A stretch of 64,000 bases of DNA from Azospirillum soli (GCF_017876165.1 NZ_JAGINQ010000029.1:1-64000), one strand, 5' to 3'; counted from the stretch's first letter, positions 15,976-26,105 are shown. Program-made: numbers and translations. The notes: generated from the sequence alone by a model not told the origin.

Positions 15976-17790
15976 ATGAAGGAACCTGCCGTTACGGCGA
16001 TCCCATCACCGAGGTTCATCGTGCGGGCAACCCCCAACTCCGTGGAGGCGCCACCTCTCCCGGATGCCTCCGCACTGCACGGTCTCATCGAGGCCAGGCG
16101 GTTCGAGGAATGCCTGTCCGTTGTCCGCGCGCTCATGCCCCGGTCGCCCGGGGCCGGAGCGGAGGCTGCCCGATTGCTGGGAGTCGAACGGCTTTGCCTC
16201 GCCCGGCAGGGGCGTTGGGCCGAGGCGGCGGAGGCCGGCGCCCGTCTTCTCGCGACCGGCAGGGGAACCGCCGACGACCGCTTTCGTCAGGCACAGATCC
16301 TCATGCGCCTGCACCGGCATGACGACGCGCTGCCCCTTGCCATCGCGGCGGTACAGGAGATCCCCGATGCCCCGCGCTTCATCGGGGCCGCCGTGGAAGC
16401 CGCTCTGGTGGTCGCGAACGGCCCGGCGCGGCTGTGCCGTGCGCTTGCGGGCATGGGCGACAATGGCGTTCCGGACCCGCCTTCTTCCAAGGGCGCGGTC
16501 CTGTTTCCGCAAGAACTGACCTTCGGCAACGGCCGTTTCGACCACCCCTCCATTGCCGGCATGTTCGCCGCCGTTCCCAACTTGGCAGTCCACAAGCCGA
16601 CCCCGGCGCTGCACTGTATGCTGCGTCATCTCCCGGCGATCCTCGACAGGGCAGTTCGCTACCTCGCGGCATTGCTCGATGTGCATCCGTGCGTGGACCG
16701 TGCCACGGCGGCCTGCTTCGTGGCCACCCGCCTGCACGCCTGGACGGAACCTGACGACGGATGGCTTTTCGATTTCCTATCGCCGTTTCCGGCCAGCCTT
16801 GGCCAGCGCCCTTGGGTCTACTGCCACGATTTCATGCCAGCGCTGTTCATCCCGGTCCTTCCGGTCGATGAAGTTCAGGTCACGCCGGACACGGCGCTCT
16901 ATTGGATACTGAAAGGGCATTTGGAGGCCAATTACTGCATCCAGATCCTGACCCACTGCCCACGAACCCTCGGCCATCTCGGGGATTTCTTCGACAGCCC
17001 GGCCATTGCCGGGAAGGTCGCGCACGTCAACACCTGGCACCGGCCGAACAAGCCCGTTCGCAAGAGCCCGCAAATGGCCCGGACTTGGCTGTTCACATCC
17101 AGCTTCTTCGAATCCGATGCATTCTTCTACATGCGCGGAGGCGTTGAAACGCTGAATGCCTTCCTTGTGCTGGCCGAGGAGTTTCCAGACATCCGGCTGA
17201 TTCTGCGCGCCCGATTGCCGGAAGGGCTTTCTCCCCGCCTTCGGGAGGCGGTCGCCCACCATCCTCGGATCGACCATTACGATTCCCCTGTCGATGAGGC
17301 GGTGCTGGACGAGTTGTTCGCCGCAGCGGACCTGTACCTGATGCCTTGCCCCACGATTTTCCGAAATGGGCTCGCCGAAGCGCTTCAAGCCGGCCTTGTG
17401 CCCGTCGTGGCAGATACCATCGGGATTGGAGATTTCGTGCGAGACGACGAGAACGGAATTGTCGTCGGCGGTCTGGAAGCGATTTCGAAAATCAACCTCG
17501 ACCCACCGGAGCTCACCTTCCGCACCGCCCACATGTGGTCGGACGATCGACCGGCCTGTCCGGATTTCTTTGAAGAATTGCTCGGTCGTCTCCGGCACCT
17601 CCACCGGACACCCGCCGAGTTCGCTCGCCTCGCGGCGCACAACCAAACCACCATGTCCGACGCGGTTTTCGGCGCCATGGACCAGACACGCTTCGCCGAC
17701 GCCATGCGCGAGTCCGCGACGCGGGCATCGGACATTCGCCAACGCGGAGAACCGTTGCGTTTGCCTTCCTACCGGAGAGCGCCACGATGA
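15976..17790 (+). CDS. glycosyltransferase with helical N-terminus and GT-B C-terminus
   Basis: A 604-residue protein. The first 150 residues are alanine/leucine-rich, TPR-like repeats. The C-terminal part carries a GT1/GT4-like donor domain: ILRARLPEGL, HYDSPVDEAVLDELFAAADLYLMPC and NGLAEALQAGLVPVVADTIGIGDF. It is the first of four successive glycosyltransferase genes; its stop overlaps the next start as ATGA. The start at 15976 (MKEPAV) is the most reasonable ATG, though the ribosome binding site is weak and an in-frame start at 15883 is possible. Sugar donor and acceptor are unknown. Confidence 0.72.
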   Translation: MKEPAVTAIPSPRFIVRATPNSVEAPPLPDASALHGLIEARRFEECLSVVRALMPRSPGAGAEAARLLGVERLCLARQGRWAEAAEAGARLLATGRGTADDRFRQAQILMRLHRHDDALPLAIAAVQEIPDAPRFIGAAVEAALVVANGPARLCRALAGMGDNGVPDPPSSKGAVLFPQELTFGNGRFDHPSIAGMFAAVPNLAVHKPTPALHCMLRHLPAILDRAVRYLAALLDVHPCVDRATAACFVATRLHAWTEPDDGWLFDFLSPFPASLGQRPWVYCHDFMPALFIPVLPVDEVQVTPDTALYWILKGHLEANYCIQILTHCPRTLGHLGDFFDSPAIAGKVAHVNTWHRPNKPVRKSPQMARTWLFTSSFFESDAFFYMRGGVETLNAFLVLAEEFPDIRLILRARLPEGLSPRLREAVAHHPRIDHYDSPVDEAVLDELFAAADLYLMPCPTIFRNGLAEALQAGLVPVVADTIGIGDFVRDDENGIVVGGLEAISKINLDPPELTFRTAHMWSDDRPACPDFFEELLGRLRHLHRTPAEFARLAAHNQTTMSDAVFGAMDQTRFADAMRESATRASDIRQRGEPLRLPSYRRAPR

Positions 17791-20261
17791 AGCCGCAGAT
17801 TGGCCGCCCGGATCGAGGCCCGCGCATCGCCGTCCTGATGGACCCGGAACGGTTCGACGATCTTGAAGCCCTGGCTCGGTTGCAAGCGGTGGCGGCGAAG
17901 GCCGGCGCAACTGTGGTCGCCACGTCCACCGGCGAGCCCCCGCCCCTTTGCCGGTTCGATGCGGCCCTGGCCCTGTCGATACGCGGCCCCAAACCTGCCG
18001 GCATCCCCACCTATGCCATCGTCGCGGCGGGAGCCGACTCCTTCACCGAACCCGCCCGATTTCGGGATCTGCTGACCTACGATGGCTACCTGACGCTTTC
18101 GGACACCGTGGCGTCTTGGTTGCGCAACGTCATGTTTGGAGCGCGCAAGCTCGACGCGCCCGTCGCAAGGTTCGGCGTCACCCCGCTCCTGAGCACCGAG
18201 GCCGGACCGAAGGGAACGGGAGGCCTTGCCTTCGTCGGTTCCCCCGACGTCGGCACGGAACGGGATGCGGTGCTCGGCAGTCTCGCGGATCGCCCGTACC
18301 TCCGTCTGCATGGGGAGGGATGGGATCGAATCGCTCCCTCGCAGGCGGCTAGGAAACTGGCGCCCGACGGCCATGCTGTCATCGACGCCTACCGGGCGGC
18401 GGGAGCCGGTCTTTGCCTGGACCCTGCCCCGTTGCGCGCCGAGCAGGGCATTACGCCCCGCCTCTTTGACATTACCGCCGCAGGAGTTCCCTGCCTCTGC
18501 GCGTGGGCACCGGACGTTGAAGAGCTGTTCGGCGATTGCCTGCTTTACATTGACCTGGATGCTCCGGCGGAGGCAATTGCCTGGCAGATCGATGACCACA
18601 TGGACTGGCTAGCCCGCCACCCGGATGCCGCCGCCGCCAAGGCACGGAAGGCTCACACCCTATTTTTGGAACAATTCACGCTCGACGCGCTGTTCGACAA
18701 CCTGCTGGCGTTCCTAGGCGAGGCGGCTCAACGTCAAAAGGACTGGCAGGCTGCGGCTGATGCGGAACTGATAAGCGTCGCCATTCTGGGCAAGGCCGGG
18801 CAGGAATCCGCAAAGCGCTTCGCCACGACCATCGCCTCTGTGGCGCGCCAGCAAGGGGGGCGCCCGGACATCTTCGCGGTGGCTTGGGGCGATGAAGCGG
18901 ACGAGGCGCTCTCCGACGCACCGCCACCTGACGCCGGGGTGTCGGTGACATGGCGGTCGCTGCCCGACGGCAATCGTTGCGATGCGCTCTGGGCGGCGCT
19001 CGACTGGTTGCGCTCCCGTCCGGGCCATTTCTGCATTCTGGAGGCCGGGGATCAGCTTTATCCGGAACACCTGTCGTCCCTGCTCGCCGCCATGCGGAAA
19101 ATCGATGGACGCTACTGGTACGGTCCCGTGCGATTGGCTTACAGCGGCGCGCGGTTGGAAGACGCCGTCGCCGATCAGCAATCGGTTCATTTCCAGTTTT
19201 TCTCGCCCAATCAGTTTGAAGATCCGCTGTCATGCGAGGCGGCACCAGGATTTTTGGCGCGGACGGACCTGATCGACGACGAGATTCTGCAAAACCCCAA
19301 ACTGCCGGACGGAGAAGAACTGTATCTTTGGCTGCTCCTGGCCGAGCGGACGTTTTTCGCTTTTTCAGCCCGGATCACACTGACGGCACAGCCTCGCCCC
19401 GGTGTGGCGCGGACGGCTTCTCCGGATTCCGCTGAACGCTTCCTCATGCGCTTTCTCGGTCGCTCCACATTCGGCGCCACGCCCTATTCCCTGACGGCTC
19501 GCCAATCCGATGGGACGGCTTTCGAAGCCTTCATCGATCCAGCCCTCAAGATTCCGGCTTTCCGGCTGCAACGTGGCGGCCGGGCTGAAGCATCCGCCAA
19601 CCTGCTGAGCGACGCCGACTTGACGGCATGGCCCATAAGCGTCGAGCGGCGGGAAGGACTGCCGCTGGGCATATTCCGCCTATCGGCATATTTTGCCCAG
19701 CACTGGGCAAATATTTCCCTGCTCGTCCAGTTTACGCCGCTGGACGGCGGTGCGGCGCGCAGCATTGCCGTTCCCGTCCGGCAACGCCTCTTCGGCAGCG
19801 GCATCCGCCTTGATGGAAACATCGAACTGCGGCAGGCAGAGGGGCCGGTTCGCGTGACCGTCCTCACCGAGGCACAGGATGCACCGCCGCCGCTGGGCAT
19901 CGGACTGTGGAAACTTGACCGTCCGCTGACCTATCGCCTTGCCGATCTCGCCAGTTACGAGGCCGTCTGGCTCTTTGGCGCCGGCGGCGGCGGTCGCATC
20001 GTGCTGCGCCGGATGGCCGCCGCGGGATTGCCCAAACCAGCCGGCATTCTCGACAGCTTCCTGACTGGACAGTTGGAAGACATACCGATCCACAAGCTGG
20101 ACGAGGTTCAAATGGCGCTGACCGACCGTACGGCGGTGGTTATCGCCAGCCAATATTGGGTCAACATCCATGCGTCGTTGAAGGCGGCGGGTGTCCGCAA
20201 CGTATTCAGCGCCTTTCCGTTCAACCGCGACATCATCTACCGCTTGGACGACGCGCCATGA
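17787..20261 (+). CDS. large multi-domain glycosyltransferase (CgeB-like half, degenerate GT2 half, Rossmann-like tail)
   Basis: An 824-residue cytoplasmic protein. Residues 1-320 resemble the CgeB/GT-B group (YDGYLTLSDTVASWLRN, LFDITAAGVPCLCAW, DCLLYIDLDAPAEAIAW). About 330-600 follow a GT2 outline, but the acidic DXD site reads ILEAGDQL and looks inactive. A beta-rich part follows, then a C-terminal Rossmann-like segment (WLFGAGGGGRIVLRRMAAAGL, VVIASQYWVNI). It is coupled by ATGA to genes on both sides. It is a paralogue of the protein at 21628-23829. Donor and acceptor are unknown. Confidence 0.7.
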   Translation: MKPQIGRPDRGPRIAVLMDPERFDDLEALARLQAVAAKAGATVVATSTGEPPPLCRFDAALALSIRGPKPAGIPTYAIVAAGADSFTEPARFRDLLTYDGYLTLSDTVASWLRNVMFGARKLDAPVARFGVTPLLSTEAGPKGTGGLAFVGSPDVGTERDAVLGSLADRPYLRLHGEGWDRIAPSQAARKLAPDGHAVIDAYRAAGAGLCLDPAPLRAEQGITPRLFDITAAGVPCLCAWAPDVEELFGDCLLYIDLDAPAEAIAWQIDDHMDWLARHPDAAAAKARKAHTLFLEQFTLDALFDNLLAFLGEAAQRQKDWQAAADAELISVAILGKAGQESAKRFATTIASVARQQGGRPDIFAVAWGDEADEALSDAPPPDAGVSVTWRSLPDGNRCDALWAALDWLRSRPGHFCILEAGDQLYPEHLSSLLAAMRKIDGRYWYGPVRLAYSGARLEDAVADQQSVHFQFFSPNQFEDPLSCEAAPGFLARTDLIDDEILQNPKLPDGEELYLWLLLAERTFFAFSARITLTAQPRPGVARTASPDSAERFLMRFLGRSTFGATPYSLTARQSDGTAFEAFIDPALKIPAFRLQRGGRAEASANLLSDADLTAWPISVERREGLPLGIFRLSAYFAQHWANISLLVQFTPLDGGAARSIAVPVRQRLFGSGIRLDGNIELRQAEGPVRVTVLTEAQDAPPPLGIGLWKLDRPLTYRLADLASYEAVWLFGAGGGGRIVLRRMAAAGLPKPAGILDSFLTGQLEDIPIHKLDEVQMALTDRTAVVIASQYWVNIHASLKAAGVRNVFSAFPFNRDIIYRLDDAP

Positions 20262-21562
20262 CGCGGCAATCCGGGATGCATTCCGTGCGCGCGGCTCTGA
20301 TTGCCCCGCCGGGGCTGAGCGACGAAGCCCTGGCCGAAGACCTGCATCGGCGCCTTGCCACCGCCGGGGTGGATGTTGCCCGCCGCGCCACATGCGATGA
20401 CCTGGACGGTATCAATCCGTCCTTCGTGATGCTGATGTCACCGCAGCACGCTCGCCTTACGCGCTTCCCGACTTATGGTGTGCTGCGCGGCGAGCCGGAA
20501 GACTATCTATGGTCCACCCGTCTCGTCCGCAACGTACTGACCTGGGACAGTTGTCTGACCGAAACGCCCCGGCTCGGGCAATGGGTTGGCGATCTGTGTT
20601 TCGGCATCCGAAAGGCCGGTGTGGTTCCACTCGACCTCGGAGCGGACGGAGACACCATTCTGCGATGGCATGCAGATAACCTTGTGCGCAAAGGCTACCT
20701 GCCAGACCCGGACGAGCGGCCCGACGACGTGCCGTCGGTCGGAATCGTCGTGCGCACCGGGGGCGCGCGCCCCATGCACCTGCTTCGCCGGGCGTTGCGC
20801 AGCCTGGAAGCGCAGCATTGGCCCAATCTGGAAGTCGTTTTCGTCTGCTTCCGACCTTTTCCCGAACTGCCCGCCATTGCGGCGGAATTCCCCAGCCTGC
20901 GCTGGCAAATCGTCGATGATTTCGGCCGCAGGCGGTCCAGCGCCCTGCGCGCGGGCGTCGCCGCCATGCGGACCGACCTGTTCGGGATGCTGGACGACGA
21001 CGACGAAATGTTTCCGCACCATATTCGCACGCTGGTGAACGCCCTGCGTCGGCGCAACAGGCTCAGTCTGCCGGCCGAGGTCGGCATGGTCCACACCGGA
21101 ACGGTGATGGTGTCCGAGACGGAACCGCTGACGGAAAGCGAAATCTGGGAGGACGACGCCAGCCCGGACCTGCGGGAACGGCGGGTGATCGAACACTTCC
21201 AATGGTTCCGGCCAGAGCGTATGGCGCGGCATTGCAACATCTTCATGTCCAACAGCTTCCTGGCGCGCACCGACCTCGTGGATGCGGAGATGCTGTCGGA
21301 CCCCGCCATCCATACGGGCGAGGACATGGATTTCCAGTTCCTGCTGGTGCAGAAAACGGGCGTGGCCTTCACGGCCGAAGTGACGGCAATCCATCATTTC
21401 CACGGGCACGGGCACTCGAACTACCAGGACGTCGACGGCACCTTTTCCGACACCCTGCGTATCGGGGATCGCATGTGCGCCCGCTTGCTTCCCGACCAAC
21501 GGCCGTTCTTCGCGCGCAGGTTTATTTTCCCCAGGCGTCGCGATCCATTCCGGATCAGCTGA
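20258..21562 (+). CDS. GT2-type glycosyltransferase with a truncated CgeB-like leader
   Basis: A 434-residue protein. Residues up to about 150 retain only the first part of the CgeB-like module of its neighbours (FPTYGV, RLVRNVLTWDSCLTET). The rest is an intact GT-A/GT2 domain: VGIVVRTGG, LRSLEAQHWPNLEVVFV, LFGMLDDDDEM (metal-binding acidic cluster) and a late TGEDMDFQ acidic motif. ATG at 20258 overlaps the upstream stop; its own stop TGA at 21560-21562 precedes the next gene closely. Of the three related proteins this is the one with the conserved GT2 active site. Confidence 0.75.
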   Translation: MTRQSGMHSVRAALIAPPGLSDEALAEDLHRRLATAGVDVARRATCDDLDGINPSFVMLMSPQHARLTRFPTYGVLRGEPEDYLWSTRLVRNVLTWDSCLTETPRLGQWVGDLCFGIRKAGVVPLDLGADGDTILRWHADNLVRKGYLPDPDERPDDVPSVGIVVRTGGARPMHLLRRALRSLEAQHWPNLEVVFVCFRPFPELPAIAAEFPSLRWQIVDDFGRRRSSALRAGVAAMRTDLFGMLDDDDEMFPHHIRTLVNALRRRNRLSLPAEVGMVHTGTVMVSETEPLTESEIWEDDASPDLRERRVIEHFQWFRPERMARHCNIFMSNSFLARTDLVDAEMLSDPAIHTGEDMDFQFLLVQKTGVAFTAEVTAIHHFHGHGHSNYQDVDGTFSDTLRIGDRMCARLLPDQRPFFARRFIFPRRRDPFRIS

Positions 21563-21627
21563 TGCCGATCCAGGCCGCTTTGAACGAGACAATAGGCATG
21601 TCGGCACAGCGCCGCGAAGGAGCTTAC

Positions 21628-23829
21628 ATGGTCAAGCGCATCGCCATGCTTTTCCCGGTCGACAACGTCGCCGAGACCGAGACGATGATGCGGATCTCCA
21701 TTGCCGCAGAGCGATTGGGGATCGAGGCGAAGCCATTCCGCACCAGCGAAGAGATCCTGCCCTTCGAGCCGGACTTCGTGCTCTCGCTGACCCACCAGGA
21801 CCCGAAGCTGACCCCCTTTCCCACCTATGGGGTGGTCACCGCCCCATCGCGCTTTTACATGCAGACGGCTAGGTTCGTCCGCAACATCCTGTCCTATGAT
21901 GCCTATTTTACCGTGTCCGACACGGTCGTGCGCTGGTTGAAGGATGTGCAGGCCGGCAGCGGAAAGACCAAGGCGCCGATCGGCTATTACGCCAACACCG
22001 TCCACGAGACCGGCTTCGTCGCACCGGACTTGACGAACCCACAACTCGCCTACTTCGGCACCAACTGGGACGGGCAGCGCCACGCCGATCTGTTCGACCA
22101 TTTGTCGCGCCTTCCATTCATGCAGTTTTACGGTCCGGCGGAGGGTTGGCGCCACGTCGGCCCGGCCTACCGGGGACGGGTGCCGTTCGACGGCGTTTCC
22201 ACCCTGGACGTCTACCGCCGCTGCGGCGTCGGTCTCTGCCTGTCGATGCGCGACTTCGAAGTGGAGGCCCTGCCGACCAACCGCATCTTCGAGGTGACCG
22301 CCGCCGGAGCCCTGCCGATTGCTTCGCGCAACCCGTTTATCGAACGGCATTTCGGCGACTCCGTTCTTTACATCGACCCGCTGGCCTCCGCGACCGAGAT
22401 CGCCCGGCAGATCGAGACCCATATGACGTGGGTCGCCGACCATCCGGAAGAGGCGTTGGCCAAGGCCAAAAGCTGCTGGTCGATCTTCAACGGCTCCTTG
22501 AACCAGGAACGCATGCTCGAAACCGTGCTGACGGTGCATGAGGAGGTTCTGCGGACCCGTGGCTATCGGCCGATGCCGCAGACCACGGGGCTGACCGTTT
22601 CCTACATCGTCCGCACCGGCGGATGCGGTCCCGACGACCTGCGGCCAGCGTTGCGGTCGCTCGCCGACCAGAGCCACGCCGGCATCACAATCATCCTGGT
22701 GCTCGGTCAGTCGATGGACGTCGGAGCTCTTACCGAATCCTTCCCAGAACTGCGCTTCGTCACGGTGGAAGCCTTCGGCGCAGCGGCTTCGACCGCGCTC
22801 TCGGCCGGTTTGCGCCATGTGGAAACGGACCTTTTCGGAGTGCTGGACCCGAGTGCGCGGTTGCACCGCAACCATGTCCGGAGCCTCGTGACCGCGTTGG
22901 AGCGCGCCGAAACCGTGCAGCGCCGCGCGCCCGTCCTGCTGGCCTATGGCGCCAACGCCGAGGCGTCGGACTCGGAAATGCTGCACGAGCGGGAGGAATG
23001 GCGCGACGTCTGCATAATTCCCCGGCAGGAAAAGATACGGCTTGGCATCTTCCATCCGTTCGACCCTTCGTCGCTTGCGGCGAGCCGGTTGACGGTTCAT
23101 CCCAACGCTTGGCTGGCCCGCCGCGCTCTGCTCGACCCCGAAACGCTCGATGATCCGGAGTTGGAAGCGGAGGATATCCGCTACCTTCTGCTGCAATTCG
23201 CCCAGCGCGCGGATTTCGTCTTTTCCTGCGAGGTGACGCTGACACACCGGCTCGACGGGCCGGAGAACTTTGCGCCTCCCGGCCAGCCGGCCCTGGAAGC
23301 GATCATGCGCCGCATCCACCTGCGCCATTGGTTCCGCTGCTTCCCCAGCACGCACCCATTCTCGGTTCCGGGTTACGATCCCCACAGCTTTCCGGGGTAT
23401 GGAGTGTCAGCGCCCCCGAGGCAGGAACTGATGGATCTTTTGCCGTCCATGCTCCTGGATCGTGGCGCGACACGGTCTGGCGGCATTGTCACCGTCCCGG
23501 AAGGCGTGACGGGTGTGGTGCTCACGGGCACGAGCCGAAAACTGGATGCAAGACCGCACCGCCTTAGCCTCTACATGGCGACCGAAAACATTGAAGCCGC
23601 CGCCGGGAACCCGCTTGCCGAGGTCAATGTGCTGAGCGAAAGCGGCGCGGTCGTGGCGGCACCCTTCGCTGTTCATGCTGGAACCTTGCGCTCCGACGGG
23701 CTATCGACACGGCTTGACTGGCTATTCGATGTGCCGGGACCGCTGGCCGGGCAGCCCTGCCAAATCCGGATTTCAAGCGTGGGCGCGGCGCCTTTGACCG
23801 TATACAAGGTGACGCTCCGGCCAGTCTGA
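21628..23829 (+). CDS. large glycosyltransferase (intact CgeB-like half, degenerate GT2 half)
   Basis: A 733-residue protein; the start at 21628 is fixed by a strong GAAGGAG seven bases upstream (in-frame ATGs at 21562 and 21598 are less well placed). The N-terminal 320 residues form a CgeB-like GT-B module (FPTYGVV, RFVRNILSYDAYFTVSDTVVRWLKD, FYGPAEGW, NRIFEVTAAGALPIAS, DSVLYIDP). The next 280 residues resemble GT2, but the acidic cluster is replaced by LDPSAR. The last 130 residues are beta-rich and may bind carbohydrate or a partner. It ends the run of four glycosyltransferases. Confidence 0.72.
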   Translation: MVKRIAMLFPVDNVAETETMMRISIAAERLGIEAKPFRTSEEILPFEPDFVLSLTHQDPKLTPFPTYGVVTAPSRFYMQTARFVRNILSYDAYFTVSDTVVRWLKDVQAGSGKTKAPIGYYANTVHETGFVAPDLTNPQLAYFGTNWDGQRHADLFDHLSRLPFMQFYGPAEGWRHVGPAYRGRVPFDGVSTLDVYRRCGVGLCLSMRDFEVEALPTNRIFEVTAAGALPIASRNPFIERHFGDSVLYIDPLASATEIARQIETHMTWVADHPEEALAKAKSCWSIFNGSLNQERMLETVLTVHEEVLRTRGYRPMPQTTGLTVSYIVRTGGCGPDDLRPALRSLADQSHAGITIILVLGQSMDVGALTESFPELRFVTVEAFGAAASTALSAGLRHVETDLFGVLDPSARLHRNHVRSLVTALERAETVQRRAPVLLAYGANAEASDSEMLHEREEWRDVCIIPRQEKIRLGIFHPFDPSSLAASRLTVHPNAWLARRALLDPETLDDPELEAEDIRYLLLQFAQRADFVFSCEVTLTHRLDGPENFAPPGQPALEAIMRRIHLRHWFRCFPSTHPFSVPGYDPHSFPGYGVSAPPRQELMDLLPSMLLDRGATRSGGIVTVPEGVTGVVLTGTSRKLDARPHRLSLYMATENIEAAAGNPLAEVNVLSESGAVVAAPFAVHAGTLRSDGLSTRLDWLFDVPGPLAGQPCQIRISSVGAAPLTVYKVTLRPV

Positions 23830-23973
23830 CGGACACGCGGATGTTGTCCCTCATGGGCTTGCAAAGCCTTCCTCGATGGGCATTATAGTCCTTTCGAGGG
23901 AGGCCGCCGGACTTGGCGCATTTCTTGAATAAAAATCACCGCGTCACTTGGCGCGGCACCCCATTGGAGCACG

Positions 23974-25008
23974 ATGTGCATGCGTGATGACGCCAACGAC
24001 GCCCCCCAAACCGTCACTGGGTCACCGATGTACGAATTCGACCCGAACGAGACCTATAAGGAAATCGTTTACCGCGACACCTGGAAGACGCATCGCCCCC
24101 CGGCCTATTTCGAATACCGGCAATTGTGGGATGAAGTTCCGCGTCTCAGGAAGGAGTTGGACTTTCCAATTCACCTGGACATCGAAACCACCAACATTTG
24201 CAACCTGAAATGCCCGATGTGCCCAAGGACGATGCTGATTGAGCGGGACGAGTTCTCGCCTCTTGGCATGATGACGCGCGACGAGTTCGCGTCGATCATT
24301 GACCAGGGCGTCGCCCATGGCGTCAAAAGCGTCAAGCTGAACTATCTGGGTGAACCCCTGGCCCACCAGGATGCGGTCTGGCAGGTGGCCTACGCCAAGC
24401 AAAAGGGCGTGTTGGATGTGATGATGAACACCAACGCCTCTCTGCTCCGCCCGGCCAAGGCGATTGAGCTTCTTGAGGCGGGACTGGACAATCTCTTCGT
24501 CTCCTTCGACGCAATTTCACCGGACTTGTTCGAGGATCGCCGCGTCGGGACGTCGATCGGCCGCGTCATCGACAATGTCTATGCCTTCGTCAAGGTTCGC
24601 AACGAACGCTTCCCCCATGTTCAGGTTCGCCTGTCCATGGTCATGTACGACGACCCGAAGTGGCGCGAGCAGTTCGAAGGCATGAAGATCATGTGGAAGC
24701 ATCTGGTCGATGCCATCGGCTATGGCTTTTACACCGAGCGCGACCCAGACGCCCAAGGCGATTTCCCGGAGGTGCCCGGCTTCTGGTGTGCACAGCCGTT
24801 CCAACGCATGTTCCTGAAGTACAACGGCAATGTGACGATCTGCTGTGTCGATGACAAGGACGAGACCGTCGTCGGAAATTGGCGGGAACATCCCTTGGCG
24901 ACGATCTGGAACGGTGACGCTTACCGCTCGATCCGGCGCCTGCACGCCGAAGGCCACTATTACGACATGCCCATGTGCCGCAAATGCTACCTGCCCGCCA
25001 ACGGCTGA
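23974..25008 (+). CDS. radical SAM/SPASM protein
   Basis: A 344-residue radical SAM enzyme. The [4Fe-4S]-SAM cluster cysteines are Cys76, Cys80 and Cys83 in CNLKCPMC, followed by NYLGEPL and NTNASLL, which belong to the TIM barrel. The C-terminal segment FWCAQPF...VTICCVDD...CRKCYLP supplies cysteines for auxiliary clusters (SPASM/twitch type). The start at 23974 has GGAGC upstream. It lies between the glycosyltransferases and the NeuB-like gene. SPASM relatives modify peptides or sugars by radical chemistry; which applies here is not known. No short precursor peptide gene is evident beside it. Confidence 0.85.
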   Translation: MCMRDDANDAPQTVTGSPMYEFDPNETYKEIVYRDTWKTHRPPAYFEYRQLWDEVPRLRKELDFPIHLDIETTNICNLKCPMCPRTMLIERDEFSPLGMMTRDEFASIIDQGVAHGVKSVKLNYLGEPLAHQDAVWQVAYAKQKGVLDVMMNTNASLLRPAKAIELLEAGLDNLFVSFDAISPDLFEDRRVGTSIGRVIDNVYAFVKVRNERFPHVQVRLSMVMYDDPKWREQFEGMKIMWKHLVDAIGYGFYTERDPDAQGDFPEVPGFWCAQPFQRMFLKYNGNVTICCVDDKDETVVGNWREHPLATIWNGDAYRSIRRLHAEGHYYDMPMCRKCYLPANG

Positions 25009-25058
25009 CCTGATACCCGATCCCCAATCCGCAAGCCCTGCAACCGGTGACCGACACG

Positions 25059-26105
25059 ATGAAAAAGACTTATGTAATCGCCGAGATGGCTTGGTCGCAC
25101 GACGGCCAAGTCGGGCTCGCGTGCGATATCGTCCGCGGTGCGGCGGCGGCCGGCGCGAACGCCATCAGCATCCACATCACCCACCTGCCCGATTACATGG
25201 TGCGCCATTACCGCACCGGCCCTGGGCGCGTCTCTGCCGGGCACGATCAGAAGCCCATCTACACCTACCTTGAGGACATCAACCTCTCCTTCGACGATTG
25301 GCGGCAGGTTGCGGCGACCGCGCGCGAGGTGGGCATCGACCTTCTGGTGATGCCGAACGATGCCGCCAGCCTGGCGTTCGCCCGAGGCTTGGAACCGCAG
25401 GCCTACGTCCTGTCGGCTGCCGCCTTCGAGGAGCACGGCTTCATTCAGGAGATCGCCCGCGCCGGCAAGCCGATGTACCTGCGCATCGGCGGAGCCACCC
25501 TGGGGGAGATCGAGACTGTTGTCGGCCTCGTGCGCGGCGTTGTCGGGGACGAGGCCGCCATCACCCTGCTGTACGGGCATCAAGATTATCCGACGCGGGT
25601 CGAGGACAACAACGTGCGGGTCGTCGCCGCGTTGCGCGACACCTTTGGGCTTCCAGTCGGGCTTGCCGATCACCTCGATGCCGACGACCCCTTCGCGTTG
25701 GTCATGCCGCTTCTCGCCCTGCCGCTTGGCGCGACCTGCATCGAGAAACACATCACCCATGACCGCTCGCGGCGTGGCGAAGATTTCGAATCCGCCCTGT
25801 CCCCGGACGAATTCACCCGGTTCGTCGATCTGATCCGCAAGGCGGAACAGGCCCTGGGACAGGGAAGCCTGCTTGGCCTCGCCCAGCGCTCGGTCGCGTA
25901 CCGCCAGAATTCCCGCAAGCGCCTCGTCGCCGCCCGCGACCTGCGTGCGGGCGAGTTGATCGACGAGACTGCGGTAATCGCCAAACGCTCGGACGAGGGC
26001 GCCTCCCCCGCGCATCAATCCTATTTCATCGGAGCCCACGCCCGTACCGACATCCGGTGCGACGAAGGGCTGACCTTCGATCTGGTCACGCGGAGCGCGC
26101 AATGA
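25059..26105 (+). CDS. divergent NeuB/SpsE-family sugar-acid synthase
   Basis: A 348-residue NeuB-like protein with TIM barrel and C-terminal SAF domain (SVAYRQNSRKRLVAARDLRAGE). The metal/substrate motif EKHITHDRSRRGEDFE near the barrel end is recognisable. Two normally invariant lysine sites are altered: the AVKFQ motif is AISIH (Ser37 for Lys), and the K-x-S-x-E segment reads YVLSAAAF. Canonical enzymes condense PEP with a 6-carbon amino sugar; the substitutions suggest an altered substrate or PEP contact. ATG 25059 is used; GTG 25047 is possible. The stop overlaps the cytidylyltransferase start as ATGA. Confidence 0.8.
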   Translation: MKKTYVIAEMAWSHDGQVGLACDIVRGAAAAGANAISIHITHLPDYMVRHYRTGPGRVSAGHDQKPIYTYLEDINLSFDDWRQVAATAREVGIDLLVMPNDAASLAFARGLEPQAYVLSAAAFEEHGFIQEIARAGKPMYLRIGGATLGEIETVVGLVRGVVGDEAAITLLYGHQDYPTRVEDNNVRVVAALRDTFGLPVGLADHLDADDPFALVMPLLALPLGATCIEKHITHDRSRRGEDFESALSPDEFTRFVDLIRKAEQALGQGSLLGLAQRSVAYRQNSRKRLVAARDLRAGELIDETAVIAKRSDEGASPAHQSYFIGAHARTDIRCDEGLTFDLVTRSAQ

